The notes under the pieces were generated by a model. That model saw only the letters and a program-made list of their open reading frames with translations. It was not told the origin of the DNA and ran no database searches. This document shows, piece by piece, positions 23,535 through 30,185 of a DNA stretch of 43,037 nt. The stretch lies in IMG/VR virus record IMGVR_UViG_3300015245_000723, positions 1-43,037 of that record. One strand, 5' to 3'. Numbering within the stretch: the first letter of the stretch is position 1; every line of letters starts with the position of its first letter. The DNA is from a virus. A program made the translations under genes and the position numbers.

Positions 23535-23950
23535 ACAGGCAATGGGTCAAGCTCTGCATCGCATTCGCGGTGCTCCTGCTGGTGGTGTTCCCGCTCGTCT
23601 CGATGGCTGCGGCTATCACGCCGGACATCGTGAAGGGATGGTTCGACGTTCGATGGGCCATCATCATGCTCGCGGTCGGAATCGCGTGGAAGTACCTGCC
23701 GTTCCTCGCGAAGTTCTCCAACGATCTGATCGCGTGGGTGAACGTCCTGAGCTACATCATCCTGAAGACGTTCGCGCCGCCCGCGCAGGCGGGTGTGCTC
23801 GACGCGGTGCCGGACGCTCTCGGTATGCTCGTGATGGGCGCCTTCGGCAATGCCGCGGTCGCTCACGTGATCTACGAGGGATGGGGCCGCGCGTTCCTGA
23901 CGAAGCTCCTGAAGCTGAAGAAGCCTCCGGTGGCCACGGTCGCCGCATAG
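23531..23950 (+). CDS. holin candidate, multi-pass membrane protein
   Basis: A 139-residue protein, ATGA overlap with the preceding gene. Hydrophobic helices lie at about residues 8-28 (CIAFAVLLLVVFPLVSMAAA), 42-58 (WAIIMLAVGIAWKYLPFLA), about 66-80 and about 95-115. It ends in a basic tail (LLKLKKPP). Small size, several membrane spans, a charged C-terminus and position after the endolysin fit a holin. The family is not identified. Confidence 0.6.
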   Translation: MNRQWVKLCIAFAVLLLVVFPLVSMAAAITPDIVKGWFDVRWAIIMLAVGIAWKYLPFLAKFSNDLIAWVNVLSYIILKTFAPPAQAGVLDAVPDALGMLVMGAFGNAAVAHVIYEGWGRAFLTKLLKLKKPPVATVAA

Positions 23951-24414
23951 TGACGTTCGCTGTCCTGCTGGTGATCACGTTCCACGTTGCACGGTTCACG
24001 CTCCCCGCGGAAGATGCTGACTCGCGGGGAGCGTGTTCTGGTATCAGGCCGCTGTTCGATCTGGCGACCGTCGAGGTCGTCGCGTGGACGGGCCACGGCG
24101 ACCCGTACACGCTCGCCGTGAAGAACGTGAAGGGCAAGGCCGGACTCCCCGATTCCCTCCTCTTCAGCGACATGGGGCTCGGACCGATGTGGGTCGGTGT
24201 GCGGACGCGCGACTCAACGGGCAATGTTTCGTGCGTATCCAATCTCGTTGCTCTCGGGACGCCTACGGTGTCTGTGGAGCTTTCCCCCTCGCTAACCCCG
24301 GAGCCGCGGTGGTACGATGTCGCCGGGCGCAGGCTCGCCTCGCCGCCGACCACGCCCGGCATCTACTTCGTCTCGGATCACGGCCACGTCCGGCGCTTGG
24401 TGGTCGTTCGGTAG
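23950..24414 (+). CDS. secreted protein with T9SS-like C-terminal sorting motif
   Basis: A 154-residue protein, GTG 23950 sharing a base with the upstream stop. An N-terminal hydrophobic signal-like segment (TFAVLLVITFHVARFTLP) is followed by a β-sandwich resembling a fibronectin-type domain (TVEVVAWTGHGDPYTLAVKN; MWVGVRTRDSTGNVSCVSNL). The last about 35 residues (YDVAGRRLASPPTTPGIYFV, then RRLVVVR) follow the pattern of type IX secretion C-terminal domains (YDxxGRxxx...GxYfv...vvvR). Placed right after the lysis genes, it may be exported in infected cells or act on the surface. Secretion by T9SS is inference. Confidence 0.6.
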   Translation: MTFAVLLVITFHVARFTLPAEDADSRGACSGIRPLFDLATVEVVAWTGHGDPYTLAVKNVKGKAGLPDSLLFSDMGLGPMWVGVRTRDSTGNVSCVSNLVALGTPTVSVELSPSLTPEPRWYDVAGRRLASPPTTPGIYFVSDHGHVRRLVVVR

Positions 24415-24422
24415 GGGAGCGC

Positions 24423-25097
24423 ATGGAAGAAGCCGCCGTGAAGAACCGGGTCACGCGGATGCAGATGGTGCCCGCGAGCCTCCTGAAGCAGCACCCGAAG
24501 AACTGGCGCCAGCATCCGGTCGGCCAGCGCAACGCGCTGCGTGCCGGGCTGGCACGGATCGGCTTCGCCGACGCGCTGATCGCGCGGGAAGACGAGCACG
24601 GCGACCTGATCCTGATTGACGGGCACCTGCGCGCCGAAGAGATGGGCGACACGGACGTTCCGGTCATCGTCGTGGACCTGACGGAAGCCGAAGCCGACGA
24701 ACTGCTCCTGACGCTCGATCCGATCAGCGCGATGGCCGAGGCGAACAAGGACCAGCTTCTGTCGCTGCTGGAAGAGACGACCATCACGGAAGGGCCGCTC
24801 GCCGACCTGCTCGACCAGCTTCGCATCGAGAGCAACGCATTCGCGCTTCCCGATCTGGAGCGCGGGCAGGGACCGAGCGCCACTCCCACCGCCGCCGACA
24901 ATCCCGCTGCGGAAGGCGCCGCAGTCACGAGCGTGCGCGGCTACATGCTCATCCTGACCGAGAAGTCCTTCCCCGAGTTCATCGGGTTGGAAACGAAACT
25001 TCGGCGCCATCTCGGAACGAGCAACGTTGCGGACACCGTTCTCGCGGCGCTCCGGCGCGTGTACGCCGAGATGCCGCCCGACGAGGATTCGCGGTGA
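24423..25097 (+). CDS. ParB-fold (ParB/Srx-like) protein without DNA-binding domain
   Basis: A 224-residue protein, ATG after GGTAGGGGAG. Residues about 11-100 show the ParB N-terminal fold: VPASLLKQHPKNWRQHP at the start, and DLILIDGHLRAEEM with the characteristic DGH/G-x-R box at 66-70. No helix-turn-helix domain of chromosomal ParB is seen; the C-terminal half is helical and ends in SVRGYMLILTEKSF-like sequence. Such truncated ParB-fold proteins occur beside DNA-modification enzymes in phages. It overlaps the dioxygenase gene by GTGA, so it belongs to the same cassette. Confidence 0.7.
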   Translation: MEEAAVKNRVTRMQMVPASLLKQHPKNWRQHPVGQRNALRAGLARIGFADALIAREDEHGDLILIDGHLRAEEMGDTDVPVIVVDLTEAEADELLLTLDPISAMAEANKDQLLSLLEETTITEGPLADLLDQLRIESNAFALPDLERGQGPSATPTAADNPAAEGAAVTSVRGYMLILTEKSFPEFIGLETKLRRHLGTSNVADTVLAALRRVYAEMPPDEDSR

Positions 25098-25996
25098 GGG
25101 ACTACGTCGCGCGCTCGGACCTCGGCGAATCTGCCGACCGCTACTGCGGCTCGCAGGCTGTCGCGGCCGACTACGACGTCTTGTTCGCCGAGAACGTGCG
25201 CGTGCTGTCTCCCGAAGGCAATCCCGTTGCCGTGCTGGTGCGCGGCAAGATTCCGCGGGACGTAGCGCAGGCCGGGTACGAAGTGTTCCGCACGATCCGC
25301 GAGGCACCGAGGAATCGCTTCGTTGCCACCATCGGGCAGCGCGCGCCCAAGGTCGTCAGGCGTGACGGGACAATTTCGAAGACCAGTTTCATCACGGATG
25401 CGATGCTGAAGTCTCTCGGGCTCCTCGATGCCAGCAGTGCGATCATCGGATTCATGGACCGCTACGCACGGCGCCCCTTCTGTCGGAAAACGGCGTTCAA
25501 CATGGACCATCCCGAACTGTTCGAGCGTGCGATGCCGTTCATCCGGCGCGTTGACGAAATCTTCGCCGAGTTCATGCCCGAGCGCCGGGCGGCTCAGATG
25601 GCGAAGATCGAAGCGACCGTGCCCGACTGGGTGATCCCGAACACGGCGTTCACGACTGTGACGGTGAACCGCAACTACCCGACCCGGTATCACAAGGATG
25701 CTGGTGATCTGAAGGAAGGCTTCGGTGTGATGTCCGTGCTCCGCGCCGGGCACTACTCCGGTGGCTACTTCGTGATGCCGCGTTACCGCGTGGCGTTCAA
25801 CGTCGGCAACGCGGACGTCCTGCTGGCCGACGTGCATCAGTGGCACGGGAACACGCGCCTGCGTGGAATCCCGAACACCTACGAGCGCATCTCCTGCGTC
25901 TTCTACTACCGCGAGGAAATGTTCCGCTGCGGCACCGCGGATCAGGAACTCGTACGCGCGCGCGGTCGCCAGATCGGCGCCCCGCTGTACGACTGA
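25094..25996 (+). CDS. TET/JBP-type 2-oxoglutarate/Fe(II) dioxygenase
   Basis: A 300-residue protein. The C-terminal half has the TET/JBP double-stranded β-helix. Its iron-binding YHKDAGD (His 200, Asp 202) is followed by YSGGYFVMPRYRVAF and VGNADVLLADVHQWHGNT (distal His, probably 251). A following Arg (YERISCVFYY, Arg about 265) is suited to bind 2-oxoglutarate. An upstream helical part (AFNMDHPELFERAMPFIRRV) is also typical. TET enzymes oxidise 5-methylcytosine and JBP oxidises thymine, both giving 5-hydroxymethyl bases. The glycosyltransferase that follows with a TGATG overlap could then add sugar. No cytosine-C5 methyltransferase is seen in the window, so the substrate is undecided. Confidence 0.8.
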   Translation: MRDYVARSDLGESADRYCGSQAVAADYDVLFAENVRVLSPEGNPVAVLVRGKIPRDVAQAGYEVFRTIREAPRNRFVATIGQRAPKVVRRDGTISKTSFITDAMLKSLGLLDASSAIIGFMDRYARRPFCRKTAFNMDHPELFERAMPFIRRVDEIFAEFMPERRAAQMAKIEATVPDWVIPNTAFTTVTVNRNYPTRYHKDAGDLKEGFGVMSVLRAGHYSGGYFVMPRYRVAFNVGNADVLLADVHQWHGNTRLRGIPNTYERISCVFYYREEMFRCGTADQELVRARGRQIGAPLYD

Positions 25997-27006
25997 TGCC
26001 GAACGCGGCGCTGTTCTACGTCGCCGATCCGACACGCGGCGGATGGGTCACGTACACCGCCCACCTTGCGCACGCGCTGCGTCTGTCGGGCTACACGCCG
26101 ATGATCTACAAGATCGGCAAGCGCGACGAGGGCTTCACGCGCGACTTCGGCTACGACCTGCGATACACGAACGTCTCAATTGCGACCGCGGCGCTGATCG
26201 CGCTCGGAACTCCGTTCTCGATGACGGTCGTGCTGGCACCGAAGAGACTCGGCGAGGCCGAGCCGCTCCTCGCGGCTAGAATCCCTCTGGTCGTTCACGA
26301 TCCCACGGAGATGAAGTCTGAGGTTCTTCAGGCAATTGCTCGGAATCAAACTCCGCTGGTCGCTTTGAGAACTACTAACGCTGCGCGGCTTCTCGACCTC
26401 GGGCTGGATGCGACCTATTGCCGTCCGCCCTACGTCCCTTATTTCGATGGCCCGCTCGATGCCTCCGACCCGAAGCTGCGGCGCGCCGTTGCGTTCAGCA
26501 GGCTCGACTGGGACAAGAACACCGACCTCATCGTAAAGGCGAACGCGAGTCTCCCGCCCGGCCGAAGGGTCGCGCTCTATGGAGCGGTGAACGCCATGTA
26601 CGCGCACCACCGGCTGCCCGCCAACTGGAAGCGCGACTACAACGGCGGCTTCGATCCGGTGTGGGGTGCCGGTGCTCGCGTCTCGCGCACGGCGCTGTAC
26701 GCGGTGGACCTGAGCACCATCGCAGGGGACGGCGATGGGATGCAGTTCACGTTCCTCGAAGCGTGGGACGCGGGCTCCGTGCTCGTCGTTTCTCGGAAGT
26801 GGCTCGTGACCGGGCAGGACGTCGTCCGCGACGGTCACAACGCGCTCGCAGTCGCAGACGACGTCGAGCTTGCCGACCTCCTCCGCGGCCCGCTCCCTGA
26901 GGGTCGCGCCGCTCTCATCGCGGCCGGGCGCGAAACCCTGACGCAGTTCGCCCCGGCTCCCGCCGTCGCGGCGCTGCGGGCCGTTCTGTCGGAGCGGGCT
27001 GCCTAG
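25996..27006 (+). CDS. GT-B fold glycosyltransferase, candidate DNA base glycosyltransferase
   Basis: A 336-residue protein, ATG 25996 overlapping the dioxygenase stop. The N-terminal domain starts FYVADPTRGGWVTYTAHLAH, a GT-B acceptor-domain glycine loop. The C-terminal domain has FSRLDWDKNTDLIVKAN and VALYGAVN, followed by GMQFTFLEAWDAGSVLVVSR, the EX7E-like nucleotide-sugar region of GT4-type enzymes, and GHNALAVADD. In this operon, the most economical role is attaching a sugar to hydroxymethylated DNA bases. A surface or protein target cannot be excluded. The stretch 26280-26450 is noticeably less GC-rich than its surroundings. It is the last gene of the left block. Confidence 0.75.
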   Translation: MPNAALFYVADPTRGGWVTYTAHLAHALRLSGYTPMIYKIGKRDEGFTRDFGYDLRYTNVSIATAALIALGTPFSMTVVLAPKRLGEAEPLLAARIPLVVHDPTEMKSEVLQAIARNQTPLVALRTTNAARLLDLGLDATYCRPPYVPYFDGPLDASDPKLRRAVAFSRLDWDKNTDLIVKANASLPPGRRVALYGAVNAMYAHHRLPANWKRDYNGGFDPVWGAGARVSRTALYAVDLSTIAGDGDGMQFTFLEAWDAGSVLVVSRKWLVTGQDVVRDGHNALAVADDVELADLLRGPLPEGRAALIAAGRETLTQFAPAPAVAALRAVLSERAA

Positions 27007-27037
27007 CATCGCTCCGACAGGGCAGGTGCAAATCCGA

Positions 27038-27073
27038 CGCCGCAACCCAGTGGGCTGGTAGGGCTTCGCGGCG
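27038..27073 (+). terminator. weak hairpin at the end of the left gene block
   Basis: CGCCGC (27038-27043) pairs with GCGGCG (27068-27073) around a loop holding a second small hairpin (CCCAGTGGG). It lies 32 bases after the glycosyltransferase stop and ends in CCCCTATTCTTA, mildly T-rich. It could end transcription of the late block just before the promoter at 27089; evidence is limited. Confidence 0.3.
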
Positions 27074-27088
27074 CCCCTATTCTTACCC

Positions 27089-27117
27089 TTGAAAACCTCC
27101 GAGAACCTCCTTAGAAT
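27089..27117 (+). promoter_or_regulatory. near-consensus sigma70 promoter
   Basis: TTGAAA (27089-27094), exactly 17 bases, then TAGAAT (27112-27117): each box matches consensus in five of six positions, and the surrounding TATTCTTA is AT-rich for this GC-rich genome. Initiation is expected near 27124. It sits in the only long break between the late genes and the right-hand gene block, and is the best promoter I found in the window. Confidence 0.7.
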
Positions 27118-27526
27118 GGTGAGCGTCACCGAAGTAAGGAGCGGTGAACGGAGATCGAGAAAGGCGGGCGGCGGCGGGACGCGATGAGCGACGCGGCTGC
27201 AAGCGCAAGGAGGGTCGCCGGGCGAAGCCCGGAAAGGACTCCAACCTCGATCCACCGACAGGCGGACTCGCAAAACGAGACGCGGAAAGTACCGACAGCC
27301 GAGAGGCAGGCGGGCGCCGCGAAACGCTCACGAAGATCGAGGGACCGCCAACGGCACCGGAACAAACCCCGGAAGCGTGCGCGGTGAAGGCGAGGAAGGG
27401 CGCGTCGCAACGCTGGTGTGGCAATGCGACGCGCCCGATGGGCGGCAGGGCACCGACCTATTCGTGGTGCCGCCCGACGGCGGCGCGCAAATCGCGCGTC
27501 GGCCAACGGTGCAGGAGATACACGTC
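27118..27526 (+). other. promoter-proximal region of unclear coding content
   Basis: About 400 bases after the promoter with no confident gene. A GTG at 27144 opens 131 codons (very basic, disordered; AAGGAG lies only 2 bases upstream). An ATG at 27184 opens 67 Arg-rich codons. A GTG at 27377 opens a frame with the genome's usual third-position GC bias that runs straight into the gene at 27527 (LVWQCDAPDGRQGTDLFVV). A strong hairpin, GCCGGGCGAAGCCCGG, lies near 27220. Options are a basic protein, an N-terminal extension of the next gene, or a structured leader RNA. Confidence 0.35.
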
Positions 27527-27714
27527 ATGTCGAACATGAGCTATTGCCGCTTCCAGGACACGCTGCTCGATCTCCGCGACTGCGGCGGTACTACGAGACG
27601 GAGAAGCCCGAGGCGCTGGTCATCGGGCTTGTCGAGGCACTTCAGCTTCGCGATCAACTGAACACGTTCCTGTCCGGGCAGCGGTACACGACGAAGAAAG
27701 GTGGCACACGGTGA
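27527..27714 (+). pseudogene. small MSNMSYCRF-type phage protein with a frame break
   Basis: ATG 27527 has AGGAG 10 bases upstream and begins MSNMSYCRFQDTLLDLRDC, a start I recognise from a widespread family of small phage hypothetical proteins. At about 27585 the frame turns to Arg-rich sequence, while the frame one base back continues sensibly (YYETEKPEALVIGLVEAL; LRDQLNTFLSGQRY) to TGA 27714, which overlaps the next gene by GTGA. One missing base near GCGGCGG (about 27583-27589), in the genome or in the assembly, would explain this. Function of the family is unknown. Confidence 0.5.
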
Positions 27715-27887
27715 TCAACGCGATTCTGGTGCAGCACCCGTTCGCGCAGCGTAAAGCGGTGCCGCTGTCGGAGGCGCAATTCAACGTCACGCTGTCCGAG
27801 TCGTTCGGCGACTGGAAGAAGCAGGGCGCGTGGGAGCGCGCCATTGATGCGGCGCTCGCGCGGGCCGTCGAGGAGCACATCGCATGA
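27711..27887 (+). CDS. hypothetical protein, 58 aa
   Basis: GTG 27711 overlaps the preceding stop by GTGA; TGA 27885-27887 overlaps the next ATG. The sequence (AILVQHPFAQRKAVPLSEAQ; DWKKQGAWERAIDAALARAV) is short, amphipathic and well supported by coupling on both sides. No family recognised. It is one of several tiny genes between the promoter at 27089 and the MoxR gene. Confidence 0.6.
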   Translation: MINAILVQHPFAQRKAVPLSEAQFNVTLSESFGDWKKQGAWERAIDAALARAVEEHIA

Positions 27888-28105
27888 CGGACAGCAGCGG
27901 TCGGATGGAGTACGAGCGGCTGGTGGCCGTGGCTCAGGTGGAGCGCGAGAACTGGGAGGAACTCGCGCGCGATACGACAGCGACCACGAAGACGCGGAAG
28001 TTCGCACGACACATGGCGGCGCGGTCGCGTCGCTTCATCGGCTATCTGAAAGGTCAGTTCCAAAAGGAGGGGGAGCGCCGTGGCAATCAGCAAGCGGGAG
28101 CATGA
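27884..28105 (+). CDS. hypothetical basic helical protein, 73 aa
   Basis: ATG 27884 in an ATGA overlap. A long amphipathic helix (EYERLVAVAQVERENWEELA) runs into a basic C-terminal part (FARHMAARSRRFIGYLKGQF). Its last 26 bases overlap the next gene, whose ribosome site lies within it. Possibly nucleic-acid or protein binding; nothing more can be said from sequence. Confidence 0.6.
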   Translation: MTDSSGRMEYERLVAVAQVERENWEELARDTTATTKTRKFARHMAARSRRFIGYLKGQFQKEGERRGNQQAGA

Positions 28106-28304
28106 GACGTTCGCAGGGATGGCCGCGTACATCACGCGGGAGCGCCGTCGCTTCACGACGCGCACGAACACGCTGTTCCGTAAGCATCACCTTCCGCTGC
28201 CGACTGTCGCGCGGCTCGCACGCTGGTGGTACGCGGGGATGATGCCGATTGAGGCGCTCCGCACCGCGCTGCGTGCGCGCTTCAACGCTTCCAAGTCCCG
28301 GTAG
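28080..28304 (+). CDS. hypothetical basic protein, 74 aa
   Basis: GTG 28080 after AAAAGGAGGGGG, a strong ribosome site. Rich in Arg/Lys with a helix-turn-helix-like middle (TVARLARWWYAGMMPIEALR), compatible with a small DNA-binding protein. A 53-base gap with a GCGGC/GCCGC hairpin follows before the MoxR gene. The regulatory role is only a possibility. Confidence 0.55.
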   Translation: MAISKREHETFAGMAAYITRERRRFTTRTNTLFRKHHLPLPTVARLARWWYAGMMPIEALRTALRARFNASKSR

Positions 28305-28357
28305 TCCACGGCTGTCCAACAAGTTCTCCGCGGCAGGCGCCGCAGAGGGGATTCAAC

Positions 28358-29536
28358 ATGAAGAGCACAGGACTCAACCCGTTCGCGTTCACGGTTCGGC
28401 TCGCGTACATGACGCTCGTGACGCCGCGCTCGCTGCCGCCGATTCTGTGGGGCGCGCCGGGCTCTGCGAAGACTTCGGTGGTCGGACAGATGGCAGCGAG
28501 TCTCGGGATGCCGATGGAGACGATCATCGCCTCCGTCTGTGACCCGACCGACTTCGGCGGCTATCCGATCCCGGACGGCGAGACGCTCAAGCGTCTGCCG
28601 ATGCAGTGGGCGTCGAACCTGCTGCGGAAGGGCAAGGGCATCGCGTTCATTGACGAGATCAGCACCTGCCCGCCCGCGACTCAGGCGGCGCTGCTGCGGT
28701 GCGTGCTCGACGGCGCGGTCGGCGACTTGCAGTTGCCGCGCTACGGCGACGCCGAAGACGACAGCGGTGTGCGGTGGATGGCCGCGGCGAATCCCCCGGA
28801 GCAGGCGGCGGGCGGACATGAACTGACGGACCCGCTCCAGAATCGTTTCGTCCACATCGAGTGGCCGAGCCCGGACGCGGCTGCGTGGTGCGAATACATG
28901 CTGACGGGCAACGGCATCCTCGGAGGTCTGCCGCCGTTCGACCGTGAGGCATGGAACAAGTCGTGGGGCCGCAGCAAGGCGCTCGTGACGTCGTTCATCC
29001 GCGCGCGCCCGACGCTGCTGACCGAGAATCCCGACAAGATTCGCGGTCGCTTCCCGATGGCCTTCGCAACGCCGCGCTCGTGGGACTGCGCGGCGCGGCT
29101 GCTCGCAACGACCATCGCGTTCGACGAGAGCGAAGCGGTGTTCCCGCTATTCAAGGCGTGCGTCGGTGAGCCCGCTGCTCAGGAGTTCACGACGTGGCTG
29201 CGGACGGCCGATCTGCCGGACCCGGAGAGCCTGCTGAAGAATGCGGACCTGTGGACGCCGGACCCGAAGCGCCCGGACCTGACGTTCGCCGTGCTGACGA
29301 GCGTTGCGGCATGCGCCACCGAAGCGCGTCCGACCGCGGAGGAGTACGGACGTCGGTGGGTGGCGGCGTGGTCCGTGCTGGCGAAGGCAATGGCGCAGGG
29401 CAAGGACATCGTCGTGGTCGCGGCGAAGATGCTCGCAAGCAAGCGGCCCATCGGGAAGAACGGGCTGCTGAAGCCCGAAGTGCAGAAGGTGGCAATGTCG
29501 TTGCTCGGCGTGATTGACGCCGCGAACGCGAGGTAG
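28358..29536 (+). CDS. MoxR-family AAA+ ATPase
   Basis: A 392-residue protein, ATG after GAGGGG. Walker A WGAPGSAKTS (31-40), Walker B GIAFIDEIS (94-102), sensor segment RWMAAANPPEQAAGG and an arginine-finger region around LTDPLQNRFVHIEW are all present. The C-terminal third is helical. MoxR ATPases usually work with VWA-domain partners as metal-dependent chaperones that activate or remodel other proteins, and such a partner is encoded two genes downstream. Its target in the phage is unknown. Confidence 0.85.
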   Translation: MKSTGLNPFAFTVRLAYMTLVTPRSLPPILWGAPGSAKTSVVGQMAASLGMPMETIIASVCDPTDFGGYPIPDGETLKRLPMQWASNLLRKGKGIAFIDEISTCPPATQAALLRCVLDGAVGDLQLPRYGDAEDDSGVRWMAAANPPEQAAGGHELTDPLQNRFVHIEWPSPDAAAWCEYMLTGNGILGGLPPFDREAWNKSWGRSKALVTSFIRARPTLLTENPDKIRGRFPMAFATPRSWDCAARLLATTIAFDESEAVFPLFKACVGEPAAQEFTTWLRTADLPDPESLLKNADLWTPDPKRPDLTFAVLTSVAACATEARPTAEEYGRRWVAAWSVLAKAMAQGKDIVVVAAKMLASKRPIGKNGLLKPEVQKVAMSLLGVIDAANAR

Positions 29537-29552
29537 TTCACGAAGCGTAGCC

Positions 29553-29586
29553 GCCCGGCGTCGGGTCTGTCGGACCGGCGCCGGGC
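29553..29586 (+). other. intergenic hairpin between MoxR and the next gene
   Basis: GCCCGGCG (29553-29560) and CGCCGGGC (29579-29586) are exact 8-bp complements. Inside them GGTC pairs with GACC. There is no T-tract, and AAGGGGAG for the next gene follows at once. The fold could stabilise the 3' end of the MoxR message or tune translation of the downstream gene. Confidence 0.45.
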
Positions 29587-29602
29587 AAGGGGAGAACCGA
29601 AC

Positions 29603-30181
29603 ATGAACGGCAAGGACATCGCAACTGGCTTGGTGACGTACGACCTCCCGGTCGGCTGTGTCGCGAAGAATCCCAGCGGGCTTCTGCGTAGCGCGGGACT
29701 GGTGCGGCTCAACTACTCAACGTGGATCGGGCCGCTGTGGGCAGTGGAGCGCCTCCCGGTCGAGAAGTGGCGCAACGAAGGTATGAAGGTGGAGGCGGTT
29801 CAGTTCGCCGATCACGACTACGAGAACGTTCGCCGATTGGCGCGGCTGGCGCTGGAGACGAGTATGCGCGACCTGCGCGAGAGCATCAGCAAGGCGCTCG
29901 AATCTGCGCGTGATCGCTTCGAGCGCGCCGAGAACGAGATGAGCGCCAATCTGGTGAAGCGGGCGCGCGGTTTCCTGCGGCGTCGGCTGAACGCTTCGAA
30001 GAAGGCCATCCTCGACGCGCGCGAAGCGGCGCTCGCGTTCGACCTGCTGGTCAGCAGCGAGGACTTGTTCGTGGCGCTGCGCGCCAGCATCCACGCGGAC
30101 GAAGAGACGATGCGGCTGCTGTACGACGCGGCCATCACCAAGACTGGCGGGGAATCCTCCGCCGACGACGGAGAGGAGTAG
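29603..30181 (+). CDS. unknown protein of the MoxR/VWA module, 192 aa
   Basis: ATG 29603 after AAGGGGAG. A β-containing N-terminal part (GLVTYDLPVGCVAKNPSGLL; YSTWIGPLWAVERLPVEKW) is followed by a long helical region (SISKALESARDRFERAENEM; RGFLRRRLNASKKAILDARE). It lies between the MoxR and VWA genes with small gaps, so it is probably part of the same complex. No recognised family; a substrate adaptor or structural linker is possible. Confidence 0.6.
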   Translation: MNGKDIATGLVTYDLPVGCVAKNPSGLLRSAGLVRLNYSTWIGPLWAVERLPVEKWRNEGMKVEAVQFADHDYENVRRLARLALETSMRDLRESISKALESARDRFERAENEMSANLVKRARGFLRRRLNASKKAILDAREAALAFDLLVSSEDLFVALRASIHADEETMRLLYDAAITKTGGESSADDGEE

Positions 30182-30185
30182 GGCG

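Noticed and set aside
23979-23992. Third parS-like site GTTCCACGTTGCAC
   Set aside because: Two mismatches break the palindrome and the sequence encodes part of a signal peptide; kept only as a note with the two exact sites.
27018-27045. GGTGCAAATCC followed by CCGCAAC, resembling part of the cobalamin riboswitch core and also a tRNA T-arm
   Set aside because: Spacing between the two boxes is too short, the remaining conserved boxes are missing, no tRNA stems pair, and it lies at the 3' end of a gene block upstream of the promoter.
27095-27112. Two anti-Shine-Dalgarno-like AACCTCC motifs
   Set aside because: They fall in the spacer between the -35 and -10 boxes, so they are not in the transcript; probably chance.
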